IMG/VR virus record: IMGVR_UViG_3300036770_004582
Coordinates: 1 to 54,605 of that record
Length of the DNA: 54,605 bases
Direction: 5' to 3' (one strand)
From: a virus
Position numbers and translations under genes: made by a program
The notes under the pieces: generated by a model
Seen by the model: only the letters and a program-made list of their open reading frames with translations
What the model was told of the DNA's origin: nothing
Databases searched by the model: none
Shown: positions 39,098-48,145 of the stretch, piece by piece
Position numbering within the stretch: position 1 is the stretch's first letter
How the letters are laid out: the number at the start of each line of letters is the position of its first letter

Positions 39098-39806
39098 TCC
39101 CCTTGAACTCGCATTGCTTTACGAGCAAAATGGCTACTCGAAAGGCGGCAAGGTCGTCGATTTTCTGGTCGAGGTGCTCAAAGGCGGCAGCAAGCCGACC
39201 GATACGAAACGCCGCGCCGCGATGGGGCTGCCCAAGGACCTGACACCCAAGCCCGGTGAGGTCGTGGTCAAGGAGGAGGTTAAGACCGCGCCGAAGAAGG
39301 GCGAAACGTCGGTCTCCATGACCGAGGCTATGAACATCCCGATGTCGCGTCGTGACGTATTGCGTGCCGGTGCAGGGCAGGCAGCAAACGCCATGGCACC
39401 GCGCGGTGCGTTGGGTTCGCTCATGCAGATGGCCAGCTCGCCCATGAATCTTGCGCGCAGCATCGCACCACCCGCCGGTTCTTCCACACTGCAAGGTCTG
39501 ATCGCTCAGGCACTCGCTCGTGGGATGAGCGAGGAGGATTTGGTAAAGCTCGCCGCCGGTGTCCGTCCGGATCTACAGGATTTCGAGGTGTTGTACCTGT
39601 CGGACCTGATGCGTGCACCTACCGATTTTATGCATGAGTTCGCGGATCAAGCCGGACCGTTGGCCAATATGCGCTCGATGCTCAACGTGCCGGAAGGCAC
39701 GGGTATTAAATCGGCACTACGTGAAATTCGGGGTGCCGATCCTAAAATGTACGAAGGATTAAAACAGGCCGCGCGAGACATCAGCGACCTTTCAATGGAA
39801 CCTTAA
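39087..39806 (+). CDS. Virion/assembly-region protein with twin-Arg-like motif
   Basis: The 239-residue protein has KGGKVVDFLVEVLKGGSK near the N-terminus. An internal SRRDVLRAGAGQAANAMAPR (about 87-106) resembles a twin-arginine motif followed by a weakly hydrophobic stretch, and a helical C-terminal domain follows. Similar proteins sit between terminase and portal in environmental phages in my memory. It is not at the N-terminus, so export by Tat is unlikely. Function unknown. Confidence 0.65.
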   Translation: MQYDPLELALLYEQNGYSKGGKVVDFLVEVLKGGSKPTDTKRRAAMGLPKDLTPKPGEVVVKEEVKTAPKKGETSVSMTEAMNIPMSRRDVLRAGAGQAANAMAPRGALGSLMQMASSPMNLARSIAPPAGSSTLQGLIAQALARGMSEEDLVKLAAGVRPDLQDFEVLYLSDLMRAPTDFMHEFADQAGPLANMRSMLNVPEGTGIKSALREIRGADPKMYEGLKQAARDISDLSMEP

Positions 39807-39809
39807 ATT

Positions 39810-42347
39810 ATGGCAATCGAATTTCCCCAACCACAAATGCCTGAGGACGAGCAGTTCGACCCGATGCAGCAGGGTGCGCCCGAGGAGGACGACGGCGGCA
39901 TGATGGTCGACATCGAGGAGGAGTTCGCCGAGGTCGAAGAGCAGCCGGATGGATCCGCGATTGTGCGGATGGAGGAGTTCAAGGGGCCAACCGATGACCA
40001 GGACTTTTACCAGAATCTCGCCGACACGTTGCCCGAGCACGAACTCAAAAGTCTTGCAATGCGGTACCTGCAGCTGATCGACAAGGACCACGAAGCACGC
40101 AAGCAGCGCGACAAGCAGTACGAGGAGGGCATTCGCCGCACGGGTCTGGGTAACGACGCCCCGGGTGGTGCCGACTTCCAAGGGGCCAGCAAGGTGGTAC
40201 ACCCGGTAATGGCCGAGGCCTGTGTGGACTTCGAGGCACGGGCGATCCGGGAGCTTTTCCCACCCGATGGGCCGGTGCGAACGCAGATCCTCGGGGAGTC
40301 GAACGAGGAACTTACGCGGCGGGCCGAGCGCAAGCGGGATTTCATGAACTGGCAGTTGACCGAGCAGATCCCCGAGTTCCGGGACGAGCAGGAGCAGATG
40401 CTGACGCAGTTGCCGCTGGGTGGTTCGCAGTTCTTGAAGGTCTGGTTCGATGAGCGGCTCAAGCGCCCTTGCGTCGAGTTCATCCCAATCGACAACGTGC
40501 TGCTGCCTTTTGCCGCGACAAACTTTTACTCCGCGCAGCGCGCCACCGAGATTCACGACATCACGCAGTTCACGTTCGAGGAGCGCATCTCGTCGGGCCT
40601 CTACCGTGACGTTTCGATCATTCGGGCCACGATGGAGCCGGAGCTGTCGGAAGCGCAAAAGGCAACGGACAAGGTCGAGGGGAAATCGCCGAATGAAAAC
40701 GAAGATGGCGTGCGTCGTGTTTACCATATTTACACTTATCTGGAGCTGGAGGACGATTCGCATTCGAAGGGGGATTACGCGCCTTACATCCTGATGATTG
40801 ATGAGTTGGACACCGAGGTGGTGGGCCTGTACCGCAACTGGGAGATGGGCGACGCGACGATGCGCAAGCTCGACTGGGTGGTCGAGTTCAAGTTCATCCC
40901 GTGGCGTGGTGCCTACGCCATTGGGTTACCACACCTGATAGGAGGTCTTTCGGCTGCATTGACCGGTGCGTTACGTGCGCTGCTCGATACCGCGCACATC
41001 AATAATTCGGCAACGATGCTCAAGCTCAAAGGAGCGAAGATTTCGGGCCAATCCCAATCGGTGGACGTTACGCAGGTGACCGAAATCGAAGGGGCGCCGG
41101 GCGTGGACGACATCCGCAAGATCGCCATGCCGATGCCATTCAATCCTCCGAGCGAAACGCTCTTCAAGCTGCTCGGCTGGTTGTCGAATGCAGCCAAAGG
41201 CGTGGTGACGACCTCGGAGGAAAAGATCGCCGACATCACCTCAAACGCGCCGGTAGGCACGACGCAGGCGTTGATCGAGCAGGGCGCGGCGGTGTTCTCC
41301 GCCATTCACGCCCGGTTGCACGACTCGCAGCGCCGGGTGCTGATGATCCTGCAGCGGATTGACCGGTGGTACTTGGACGAGATGGTCGGACCCGACATGC
41401 CGACGCAGTTGGAAATCCGGCGCGAGGACTTTAACCGTTCGACCGACGTGATCCCGGTGTCCGATCCGCACATCTTCTCCGAGACGCAGCGGATGGCGCA
41501 GAATCAGGCGGTGATGGCGTACATGAAAGAGTACCCGCAGCTGTTCGACCAGCGGGCGGTGGTGTACCGGGCGCTGAAGCAAATGAAGATTCCGAATATC
41601 ACCGAACTGATGCCGGCGGTGTCGGAGCCGATGGAGATAAACGCCGCTGAGGAAAACGCGGCGATGTCGATTGGTCGCGCCGCATACGCGTACCCACACC
41701 AGAACCAGTTGGCACACATCCAGGCGCACTTGGACTACGCGCTCAACCCGATGCTGGGGTCGAACCTGATTATCGCCAGGACTTTCCTGCCGATGTGCTT
41801 GGAGCACCTCAAGCAGCACCTGATGCTCTGGTACATGAACCACATGAACGGGTACGTCGAGGAGTCGCTCGGTGGCAAGGTCAAGGACTACCATGTCGCC
41901 GGCATCACGGGCGACATCGACAAGCTCTACGCGCTCGCCTCGCAGCACACGATCATGGACGTGCAGGAGTCGTTCGCCAAGGTTATGCCGGCGCTGCAGC
42001 AACTGCAGCAGGTGTTGCAGTCGTTTGCGCCGAAGCCACAGATGGACGGGGGCGATCAGGTGATCCTGCAGACGTCGATGGCCGAGACGCAACGGCGGGC
42101 GGCAAAAGATCAGACCGACGCGCAGCTGAAAGCCGAGGAGCTGCGGCAGCGGGCGCTGAATGAGAACCGCGAGCAGCAGATCAAGATTGCGCTGAACGCG
42201 GCCGATAACCTTACCGACGAACGGATTAAGACTGCGGAGATCACACGGGACACCATGGCTCTGCAGCAGGAGCAGCAACAGGCTGCGGTAACCGCCCTGC
42301 AAGGGGCAACTGACCTATTAAGGAGGCCACCAAATGGCAACGTCTGA
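39810..42347 (+). CDS. Portal protein
   Basis: The 845-residue protein resembles the large portals of SU10/phiEco32 and P22-like podoviruses. The acidic N-terminus is followed by the core motif ADFQGASKVVHPVMAEACVD (about 120-139), FEARAIRELFPPDGPVRTQI, and the wing and stem region (YAIGLPHLIGGLSAALTGAL, about 370). The long C-terminal helical barrel has Gln-rich coiled coil (about 700-845, LQQLQQVLQSFAPKPQ). It forms the dodecameric DNA channel and binds terminase and the adaptor. Confidence 0.9.
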   Translation: MAIEFPQPQMPEDEQFDPMQQGAPEEDDGGMMVDIEEEFAEVEEQPDGSAIVRMEEFKGPTDDQDFYQNLADTLPEHELKSLAMRYLQLIDKDHEARKQRDKQYEEGIRRTGLGNDAPGGADFQGASKVVHPVMAEACVDFEARAIRELFPPDGPVRTQILGESNEELTRRAERKRDFMNWQLTEQIPEFRDEQEQMLTQLPLGGSQFLKVWFDERLKRPCVEFIPIDNVLLPFAATNFYSAQRATEIHDITQFTFEERISSGLYRDVSIIRATMEPELSEAQKATDKVEGKSPNENEDGVRRVYHIYTYLELEDDSHSKGDYAPYILMIDELDTEVVGLYRNWEMGDATMRKLDWVVEFKFIPWRGAYAIGLPHLIGGLSAALTGALRALLDTAHINNSATMLKLKGAKISGQSQSVDVTQVTEIEGAPGVDDIRKIAMPMPFNPPSETLFKLLGWLSNAAKGVVTTSEEKIADITSNAPVGTTQALIEQGAAVFSAIHARLHDSQRRVLMILQRIDRWYLDEMVGPDMPTQLEIRREDFNRSTDVIPVSDPHIFSETQRMAQNQAVMAYMKEYPQLFDQRAVVYRALKQMKIPNITELMPAVSEPMEINAAEENAAMSIGRAAYAYPHQNQLAHIQAHLDYALNPMLGSNLIIARTFLPMCLEHLKQHLMLWYMNHMNGYVEESLGGKVKDYHVAGITGDIDKLYALASQHTIMDVQESFAKVMPALQQLQQVLQSFAPKPQMDGGDQVILQTSMAETQRRAAKDQTDAQLKAEELRQRALNENREQQIKIALNAADNLTDERIKTAEITRDTMALQQEQQQAAVTALQGATDLLRRPPNGNV

Positions 42348-42516
42348 CCAGGAGCAAATGTCTGAAGCCGTCCCTTACCACAAGCGGATGGCAATGGGTG
42401 CAAAAGTGGACGGTTCGTCCATGCAAGCACGCGGTGAATCGGCGACTAAAAACCGTTCGAACAACCGTGAGAAGTCGTCTTCGGGTGCTCTCGCCCGCAT
42501 GAAGACATCCAAGTAG
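42334..42516 (+). CDS. Small basic hypothetical protein, 60 aa
   Basis: The start has AAGGAGG 8 bases upstream, inside the portal 3' end. The 60 residues are polar and basic, disordered-looking (MSEAVPYHKRMAMGAKVDGS; NRSNNREKSSSGALARMKTS). Likely a head-assembly accessory. Family not recognised. Confidence 0.6.
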   Translation: MATSDQEQMSEAVPYHKRMAMGAKVDGSSMQARGESATKNRSNNREKSSSGALARMKTSK

Positions 42517-42517
42517 T

Positions 42518-42706
42518 ATGGTGCGCTCAACCTCGGATTTCATCGGTATGTGCAAAGCCGAGCAGGCGCGTATTTCGCAGTCACTCGTCGAGGGCCACGC
42601 GGTCAATTTCGAGACGTACCAACGGCTCGTGGGCCAGTATCAAGGGCTTGAGAAAGCTCTGGATATACTCGACAATATCTTAAAGGAACCCAATGAAGAT
42701 GAATGA
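42518..42706 (+). CDS. Small helical hypothetical protein, 62 aa
   Basis: The 62-residue helical protein (FIGMCKAEQARISQSLVEGH; NFETYQRLVGQYQGLEKALD) resembles the small helical proteins found between portal and scaffold in podoviruses (P22 and T7 neighbourhoods). It overlaps the co-chaperonin gene by 14 bases. Function unknown. Confidence 0.6.
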   Translation: MVRSTSDFIGMCKAEQARISQSLVEGHAVNFETYQRLVGQYQGLEKALDILDNILKEPNEDE

Positions 42707-43127
42707 ACCGGTTGCTTCGAATGAAGCTGCGTTGCAGGATGCATTTCCTGCGGTAGACCCGGGTGCTGTACCTGTCGGTGGACGGATTTTGGTACAGTGG
42801 AGACAAACGATCAAGAAGACTACGAACTCGGGAATTGTTCTCGTCGAAGAGACTAAAGAGACCGAGAAGTGGAACAATCAGGTCGCGAGGGTGATCGCGC
42901 TGGGGCCGTTGGCCTTCAAGAAGCGAGACACCCTTGAACCCTGGCCCGAGGGCAGTTGGGTGCAGGTCGGCGACTTTGTTCGACTTCCGAAGTGGGGTGG
43001 AGACCGGTGGGAGGTGCCCTTTGGGGACCCCAACGAGGGCGAGACCGCACTCTTTTCAGTATTCAACGACCATGAGGTGATCGCGAAGGTCACCGGAGAC
43101 CCATTGAAAGTGAGGGCATTCCTATGA
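42693..43127 (+). CDS. GroES-like co-chaperonin
   Basis: The 144-residue protein has the GroES (Cpn10) fold order. PVGGRILVQWRQTIKKT corresponds to the first strand. A mobile-loop-like TTNSGIVLVEE, ARVIALGP, VQVGDFVRLPKWGGDRWEVP and the closing DHEVIAKVTG follow. It has a 25-residue N-terminal extension and an insertion of about 20 residues, so it is longer than GroES (97). Phage co-chaperonins such as T4 gp31 help host GroEL fold the capsid protein. The placement just before scaffold and capsid fits. Confidence 0.8.
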   Translation: MKMNEPVASNEAALQDAFPAVDPGAVPVGGRILVQWRQTIKKTTNSGIVLVEETKETEKWNNQVARVIALGPLAFKKRDTLEPWPEGSWVQVGDFVRLPKWGGDRWEVPFGDPNEGETALFSVFNDHEVIAKVTGDPLKVRAFL

Positions 43128-44113
43128 CGGACCAAGACAAAACGTTAGAAGTGGCCGAGGAGCGGGACGGCTCGGCTGTAGTGCAACTTCCGGAGGGTGA
43201 GAAATCCCCTCAGGGCACTCGGGAAGACTTTTCGAAGGACTCGGACGATTCGGACGACCGCGACGAGGGGTCGGAAGATAGTTCCGAGGGGGTTTCGGAC
43301 AGCGATCCGGACCGGGAAGCGATTCGAGCGGCGCGTCGGGAGGAGCGACAGCTCAAGAAGCAGCTCCAGCGCGCCCGTCAAACCGAGTCGACGCAGCTGA
43401 TAAACTCGCTGAAACGCCAGAACGAGCAGATGGCGGAGCGGCTGGCCGTCTTGGAAAAGCGGACGGCGGGTTCGGATATGGCTCGACTGGACAAGGCGAT
43501 CGAAGACGGGCATTTGAAGCTGCAGTACGCCAAAATGCAGATCAAGAAATCTACCGAGGTGGCCGACGGGACCGGTTTGGCCGAGGCGCAGGAGCAGTGG
43601 TACGAGGCTCGGCGCCAGATCGAGGCGCTCGAATCCCTCAAGAAAAAGGCAGTAAGCAATCAGGAGGCTTCCTCGGTCCCGAAAGCACCCGACCCCCGGC
43701 TCAAACGGTTAGCTTCCGACTGGATGGCCCGGAATGACTGGTACGACCCCCAGGGAAAGGATATGGACTCCCAAGTCACGGTCAAGATCGACGAGGCCCT
43801 TACGGCCGAAGGATGGGATCCGACCACCGAGGATTACTGGGAGGAGTTAGACAATAGATTGACAAAATACCTCCCGCACCGTTATAATACGCGGAATGAT
43901 GAGAAATCATCGTCTTCACCAAGGAGACCTCGCCAAGTGGTTACAGGGTCAGGAAGGGAAAGCTCAAGATCTGCCGGCGGCAACGAATTCAGGTTGTCAC
44001 CCGAGCGTGTTCGCGCCATCAAAGATGCGGGGCGATGGGAGAACATGGAAGAGCGCCAAAAGATGATCCGTAAGTACATGGAATACGACCGCATGAACAC
44101 GACGAGGGGATAA
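43124..44113 (+). CDS. Head scaffolding protein
   Basis: The 329-residue protein has a very acidic, Ser/Asp-rich N-terminus (about 30-65, SKDSDDSDDRDEGSEDSSEG). A charged coiled coil (about 68-180, REERQLKKQLQRARQTESTQ) and a C-terminal helical domain rich in Arg follow. Composition, length and placement before the capsid gene match phage scaffolds. An internal promoter lies in its 3' half (43859-43888). Confidence 0.75.
   Translation: MTDQDKTLEVAEERDGSAVVQLPEGEKSPQGTREDFSKDSDDSDDRDEGSEDSSEGVSDSDPDREAIRAARREERQLKKQLQRARQTESTQLINSLKRQNEQMAERLAVLEKRTAGSDMARLDKAIEDGHLKLQYAKMQIKKSTEVADGTGLAEAQEQWYEARRQIEALESLKKKAVSNQEASSVPKAPDPRLKRLASDWMARNDWYDPQGKDMDSQVTVKIDEALTAEGWDPTTEDYWEELDNRLTKYLPHRYNTRNDEKSSSSPRRPRQVVTGSGRESSRSAGGNEFRLSPERVRAIKDAGRWENMEERQKMIRKYMEYDRMNTTRG
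43859..43888 (+). promoter_or_regulatory. Internal promoter in the scaffold gene (P12)
   Basis: TTGACA, an 18-bp spacer (AAATACCTCCCGCACCGT) and TATAAT, all consensus. It lies inside the scaffold coding region about 800 bases before the capsid gene, so it may raise capsid-gene expression over portal and scaffold. Confidence 0.75.
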
Positions 44114-44117
44114 GGAA

Positions 44118-44657
44118 ATGAAAGACGATCGAATCAAAAAAGATTTATCAGTAGGTGGCCGGGAGTCCCGCGCATCGCAGGACGTAAGTTTACGTGGTGC
44201 AGCTACTGATGATATGGCAAGCGCACAGGAGCGTCGTAGGATGTTCCGCAGTGAGTGGATTCAAGAATCCCTCCCTAAACCACCGGACATTCCGGGGTTC
44301 CATCTGTGCTGGCTTTCAACCACGAATGGGTATGACCCCATTCACAAGCGTATGCGTATGGGCTATCAGCCGGTCCGAATCGAGGAAGTGCCGGGCTTTG
44401 AGAACTACAAAGTTAAAGCCGGGGAGCACGAAGGGTTCGTAGCCTGCAATGAAATGTTACTCTATAAACTACCGGAAGACGTTTACCAGTCGATTATGGA
44501 AGAGCTTCACCACTACGCTCCTCAGGACGAGGCCGATAAAATTCGGGTTCAAGCTGAGAACCTACCGCGCGACTCCCGTGGGCGACCGCTGGGAATGGTT
44601 GAAGGCGAAGGCATTGAAGAGATGGATCGACCCAAACCCGCACCGGCCTTCACATGA
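44118..44657 (+). CDS. Head-region hypothetical protein, 179 aa
   Basis: The start follows AAGGAA. The N-terminus is polar and basic. The centre has PKPPDIPGFHLCWLSTTNGY, DPIHKRMRMGYQPVRIEEVP and FVACNEMLLYKLPEDVYQSI, a pattern I associate with small conserved proteins next to the capsid gene of environmental podoviruses. Role unknown; possibly a head-completion or minor capsid protein. Confidence 0.65.
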   Translation: MKDDRIKKDLSVGGRESRASQDVSLRGAATDDMASAQERRRMFRSEWIQESLPKPPDIPGFHLCWLSTTNGYDPIHKRMRMGYQPVRIEEVPGFENYKVKAGEHEGFVACNEMLLYKLPEDVYQSIMEELHHYAPQDEADKIRVQAENLPRDSRGRPLGMVEGEGIEEMDRPKPAPAFT

Positions 44658-44699
44658 AGACGGTAGCGATCATGTACACTTTACCTAAGGAGAAAAGCT

Positions 44700-45302
44700 A
44701 TGTCTGCGACTAGCGCTCCGTTCGGTTTGCGCCCTGCGTTCCACCCTACTGGTCTGGACCGCGCTCAAGCGCTTGCTAACGGAATTCAAGCCGTTTCCAC
44801 TACCGGAAACGTTTCGGCAGGTTATGCCACCACCATTTTGAAGGGGCAACCCGTCAAGATGGACACCGCCGGTTATATTGTTGTAGCCGGTGCCAGTGAC
44901 CCCTTCCTCGGTGCCTTTGCGGGCGTTGAGTGGACGGATTCAACTGGTCGTCGTCGAGTATCCAACTATTGGCCCGCCAATGAGTCTTTCCAGACGGGTT
45001 CCGTAGTCGCTTACTACTACAGCGACCCCATGATCGTCTACGAGATCCAAACCGACGGGACACTGTCCCAACTCGCAATCGGTGATGAATTCGATTTCAG
45101 CAACGTTACCGCTGGATCGACCACCACAGGATTGTCTCAGGCGACATTAAGTATTACCCCCGCAGGTGCAGGAAATGCAGCGGTCATGCGTATCGTTGAC
45201 CTTGCTCCATATCCTGACAATGCATGGGGCGATCCTTTTGTCATTGTTCGTGCTCAAATCGCCGAATACCAGTTCGCTGGTGTTGCCGGCACAGCCGTGT
45301 AA
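44700..45302 (+). CDS. Probable capsid decoration protein
   Basis: The 200-residue, beta-rich Gly/Thr/Ala protein begins SAPFGLRPAFHPTGLDRAQA and contains LKGQPVKMDTAGYIVVAGAS and DPFLGAFAGVEWTDSTGRRR. Small beta proteins of this kind occur directly upstream of the major capsid gene and are thought to decorate or stabilise the shell. The ribosome binding site is AAGGAGA. Confidence 0.7.
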   Translation: MSATSAPFGLRPAFHPTGLDRAQALANGIQAVSTTGNVSAGYATTILKGQPVKMDTAGYIVVAGASDPFLGAFAGVEWTDSTGRRRVSNYWPANESFQTGSVVAYYYSDPMIVYEIQTDGTLSQLAIGDEFDFSNVTAGSTTTGLSQATLSITPAGAGNAAVMRIVDLAPYPDNAWGDPFVIVRAQIAEYQFAGVAGTAV

Positions 45303-45316
45303 GGAGGGCATAAAAA

Positions 45317-46231
45317 ATGGCAGCCCCGATGCGCAGTACCGACTTTAGAAGTATTGTTGAACCAATCCTCAACGAATGCTTCGACGGAGTCTATGATCAA
45401 CGTAAAGACGAATGGTCCCGAGTGTTCCGTGAGGAGCAAGGGATCCCCCGCAACTACCACGAAGAGCCAGTGCTTTACGGCTTTGGCGCCGCACCTCAAC
45501 TGCCCGACGGAACCCCTGTTTCGTACCAGCAGGGTGGTGTACTCTTCCTCAAGCGCTACGTCTACAATGTGTATGGCCTCGCCTTCGCATTGACCAAAGT
45601 GCTTGTTGAGGACGGCGACCACATCCGTATTGGTCAGGTTTATGCGAAGCACCTCGCCCAGTCTCTGATCGAGACCAAGGAAACGCTAGCGGCTAACGTT
45701 TTGAACCGTGCGTTTAACTCGTCCTACCCCGGCGGTGATGGTGTCCAGCTGAACTCGGCTTCTCACCCCATCGTGAATGGTACCTTCAGCAACCTGTTGA
45801 CCACCCCCGCAAACCTGTCCCAGACCTCGCTTGAGCAAATGCTCATTCAGATCCGACAGGCCGTGGACAACAACCAGAAGAAGATTCGCTTGGTTCCCCG
45901 ACAGCTCGTCGTGGCCCCCGGCAACGTCTTCCAGGCAGAAGTGTTGCTCAAGTCCGTTCTCCGTGCTGGTAACGCCAACAACGACATCAACCCGATCAAG
46001 TCAATCGGCTTGCTCGACGAGGGTGCCGCTGTTCTTTCCCGTCTTACCTCCGCCAACGCTTGGTGGGTGCAGACCGACGCTCCTGAGGGCATGAAGCTCA
46101 TGATGCGCCGTGGTCTGGAGAAGACGATGGAAGGCGATTTCGAAACTGACTCGATGCGCTACAAGGCCACCGAGCGTTACGATCTCGGCTTTACCGACCC
46201 CCGTGCCATATACGGCACACCCGGCGTTTAA
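45317..46231 (+). CDS. Major capsid protein (Mu gpT-like HK97 fold)
   Basis: The 304-residue protein starts with a helical N-arm (TDFRSIVEPILNECFDGVYD). The core follows, with YNVYGLAFALTKVLVEDGDH, NVLNRAFNSSYPGGDGVQLN, QKKIRLVPRQLVVAPGNVFQ, WVQTDAPEGMKLMMRRGLEK and the C-terminal DSMRYKATERYDLGFTDPRA. This motif set fits the Mu gpT-like branch of HK97-fold capsids seen in many environmental phages. The strong AAGGAGG site suggests high translation. Confidence 0.88.
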   Translation: MAAPMRSTDFRSIVEPILNECFDGVYDQRKDEWSRVFREEQGIPRNYHEEPVLYGFGAAPQLPDGTPVSYQQGGVLFLKRYVYNVYGLAFALTKVLVEDGDHIRIGQVYAKHLAQSLIETKETLAANVLNRAFNSSYPGGDGVQLNSASHPIVNGTFSNLLTTPANLSQTSLEQMLIQIRQAVDNNQKKIRLVPRQLVVAPGNVFQAEVLLKSVLRAGNANNDINPIKSIGLLDEGAAVLSRLTSANAWWVQTDAPEGMKLMMRRGLEKTMEGDFETDSMRYKATERYDLGFTDPRAIYGTPGV

Positions 46232-46243
46232 AGGAGAACGACC

Positions 46244-47275
46244 ATGTCCCTGACTAACTTCCCCAACGGGATTACTAGCTTCGGGGTGCCGGTTCTTGGA
46301 ACTATCGGCGGCTTGCCGTTCACGGGTAATTACTACTTTGTAGATCCCGTGAATGGTGCCGACGGTAATGAGGGCAGCGTTGAGCTGCCCCTCAAGACCC
46401 TTTATGGCGCTCTCGCAAAATGCACGGCAGGCAACAACGACGTCGTGGTTCTTATTGGCAATGGTGCAGCCTCTGGCTCCGCCCGTCTTTCGACGGCGCT
46501 GGCGCAGGGGATCGATTCTACAGCCACCACGGGTACACTGAACTGGAATAAAGACGCTACGCACTTGATCGGCGTCTGTGCTCCCACTGCAGTGGCCCAG
46601 CGTGCTCGTATTGCTCCTCCCTCGGGTACCTACACCGCCGCGACCTTCAACGCAACCGCGTTTGTAAATGTGACCGCCTCGGGTTGTTACTTTGCGAACT
46701 TCTCGGTCTTCTGTGGATTCTCCACGGGCAACGCCGCGATGATCGCTTGGACCGACTCGGGTTCGCGTAACGCTTACTCGAACGTTAACCTTTACGGTAT
46801 GGCCGATGCTGCCTCTGCAGGCGGTGCCAACGCTCGTACCTTGAAGCTCGACGGTGGTGGTGAGCACTCGTTCATTAACTGCACGTTGGGTGGTGATACG
46901 GTTACCCGTAGTGCGGCGAACGCGACGGTTGAGCTTGCTGGTGGCACGACTCGTAACTCCTTTGTTGATTGCATCTTTCCGTTTCAAACGGACGACGCAA
47001 CGGTTCTGGGTGTTGTGGCTTCGGCCGCTTCCGCGATAGATCGTTGGACGCTCTTTAAAGGGTGTACCTTCATCAATAACGTTGAATCGACCTCCACTAC
47101 GATGTCTGCTCTTGCCACGCTCGCGGCTTCAGCCGGCGGCATGCTGATGTTCCAAAAGTCAACCACGGTCGGGATCACCGAGTTCGGCAGCGATGCGAAC
47201 TCTTTGGGCCAGATCTACGTTGACATGGAGGCCCCATCTGCTTCTGCCGGCGGTATCGCGGTTAACCCGTCCTAA
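46244..47275 (+). CDS. Beta-helix-like virion protein
   Basis: The 343-residue protein has the repeating Gly/Asn/Ala-rich strands of a right-handed beta-helix (YYFVDPVNGADGNEGSVELP; NASGCYFANFSVFCGFSTG-like; SFINCTLGGDTVTRSAANAT; WTLFKGCTFINNVES). The opening 'FVDpvNGaDgn.Gs...PlkTl..Al' is a known start of beta-helix proteins. It follows the capsid gene with its own AAGGAGA site. A head fibre or decoration protein is likely. Confidence 0.7.
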   Translation: MSLTNFPNGITSFGVPVLGTIGGLPFTGNYYFVDPVNGADGNEGSVELPLKTLYGALAKCTAGNNDVVVLIGNGAASGSARLSTALAQGIDSTATTGTLNWNKDATHLIGVCAPTAVAQRARIAPPSGTYTAATFNATAFVNVTASGCYFANFSVFCGFSTGNAAMIAWTDSGSRNAYSNVNLYGMADAASAGGANARTLKLDGGGEHSFINCTLGGDTVTRSAANATVELAGGTTRNSFVDCIFPFQTDDATVLGVVASAASAIDRWTLFKGCTFINNVESTSTTMSALATLAASAGGMLMFQKSTTVGITEFGSDANSLGQIYVDMEAPSASAGGIAVNPS

Positions 47276-47290
47276 TAGGAGGTCATCACC

Positions 47291-48103
47291 ATGCCCGGAT
47301 TCAAACCGATGGTAAAGATGATGACCACCGAACCCTCAGTCGAACTGAAGCTGAAGAAGGGTGGCTCTGCCTCCCATAAGCGGCTGATGAAAGAGGGTTC
47401 GGGCGATGGGTTCAAGCCAATGAAGAAGCAGACGGGTGGTGCTATAGACGCCATGGCCCGGGAACCTATGCCGACGACCCCTATGGGGAACCCGGCTGCA
47501 GCCCGTGCTATGGCTACTCGCCGTATGGCGAAGAAGCCCACTCCGATGCCTCGTGGCACCCCTTCGATAGGTCGTCCTAAGGCACCCCCGATGATGCCCC
47601 CAATGGCCGCCGCTCCCCGCCCCGCTGGCGCTGGAATGGCTACCCCGATGATGAAGAAGGGTGGGAGCACGGCGAAGAAGCTAGAGAAGCACGCTTCGAT
47701 GCCCGCCTCCAAGGCGCACAAGGGTCTCAAGACTGGTGGTATCGCGAAGTCTCCTAAGCCCGCGCAGTACAAGACCGGTGGTGTAGTCGATGGTCAGGGT
47801 GGTTACAAGGCAGGTGGTATCATCAAGACCACCGCCAAAAAGACCACCAAGATGAACACGGCGCACGTGGACCACAATTCCGCGCCTACCGGTGACGTAA
47901 AACTTGGAAATGCTGGCGGCTACAAAGTAGGTGGCTCTGCAAAAAAGCATTTCGCTACGGGGGGAGTTGTTGACTCTGGCCATCCCGTAGCTATGCCTCA
48001 GGGTCATAAGCCTCCGTCAACGCCGGTGTCGATTAATCGACTCTCGGGAACGTTCAAGACGGGCGGCGGTGTAAAGTCGAAGAGAGCCAAAAGCTCTTGT
48101 TAA
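47291..48103 (+). CDS. Lys/Gly/Met-rich low-complexity virion protein
   Basis: The 270-residue protein is very basic and low complexity. It contains repeated K(K/T)GG(V/I/S) units (at least nine, for example MKKGGSTAKK, LKTGGIAKSP, YKTGGVVDGQ, YKAGGIIKTT) and a Met/Pro-rich centre. This style is frequent in marine phage virion proteins. It probably binds packaged DNA or acts as a flexible internal component. A clear terminator follows. Confidence 0.65.
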   Translation: MPGFKPMVKMMTTEPSVELKLKKGGSASHKRLMKEGSGDGFKPMKKQTGGAIDAMAREPMPTTPMGNPAAARAMATRRMAKKPTPMPRGTPSIGRPKAPPMMPPMAAAPRPAGAGMATPMMKKGGSTAKKLEKHASMPASKAHKGLKTGGIAKSPKPAQYKTGGVVDGQGGYKAGGIIKTTAKKTTKMNTAHVDHNSAPTGDVKLGNAGGYKVGGSAKKHFATGGVVDSGHPVAMPQGHKPPSTPVSINRLSGTFKTGGGVKSKRAKSSC

Positions 48104-48108
48104 TCCGG

Positions 48109-48135
48109 ATGGGGGCCTCGTGCCCCCATTCTTTT
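48109..48135 (+). terminator. Rho-independent terminator after the basic protein gene
   Basis: ATGGGGGC (48109-48116) pairs perfectly with GCCCCCAT (48122-48129) around CTCGT and is followed by TCTTTT. It splits the late genes into capsid and tail parts. No good promoter was found just downstream, so it may only reduce transcription. Confidence 0.85.
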
Positions 48136-48145
48136 GGAGAATTAT

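Noticed and set aside
39342-39410. Tat signal peptide in the 239-aa protein
   Set aside because: The twin-Arg motif is about 87 residues into the protein and the following stretch is only weakly hydrophobic.
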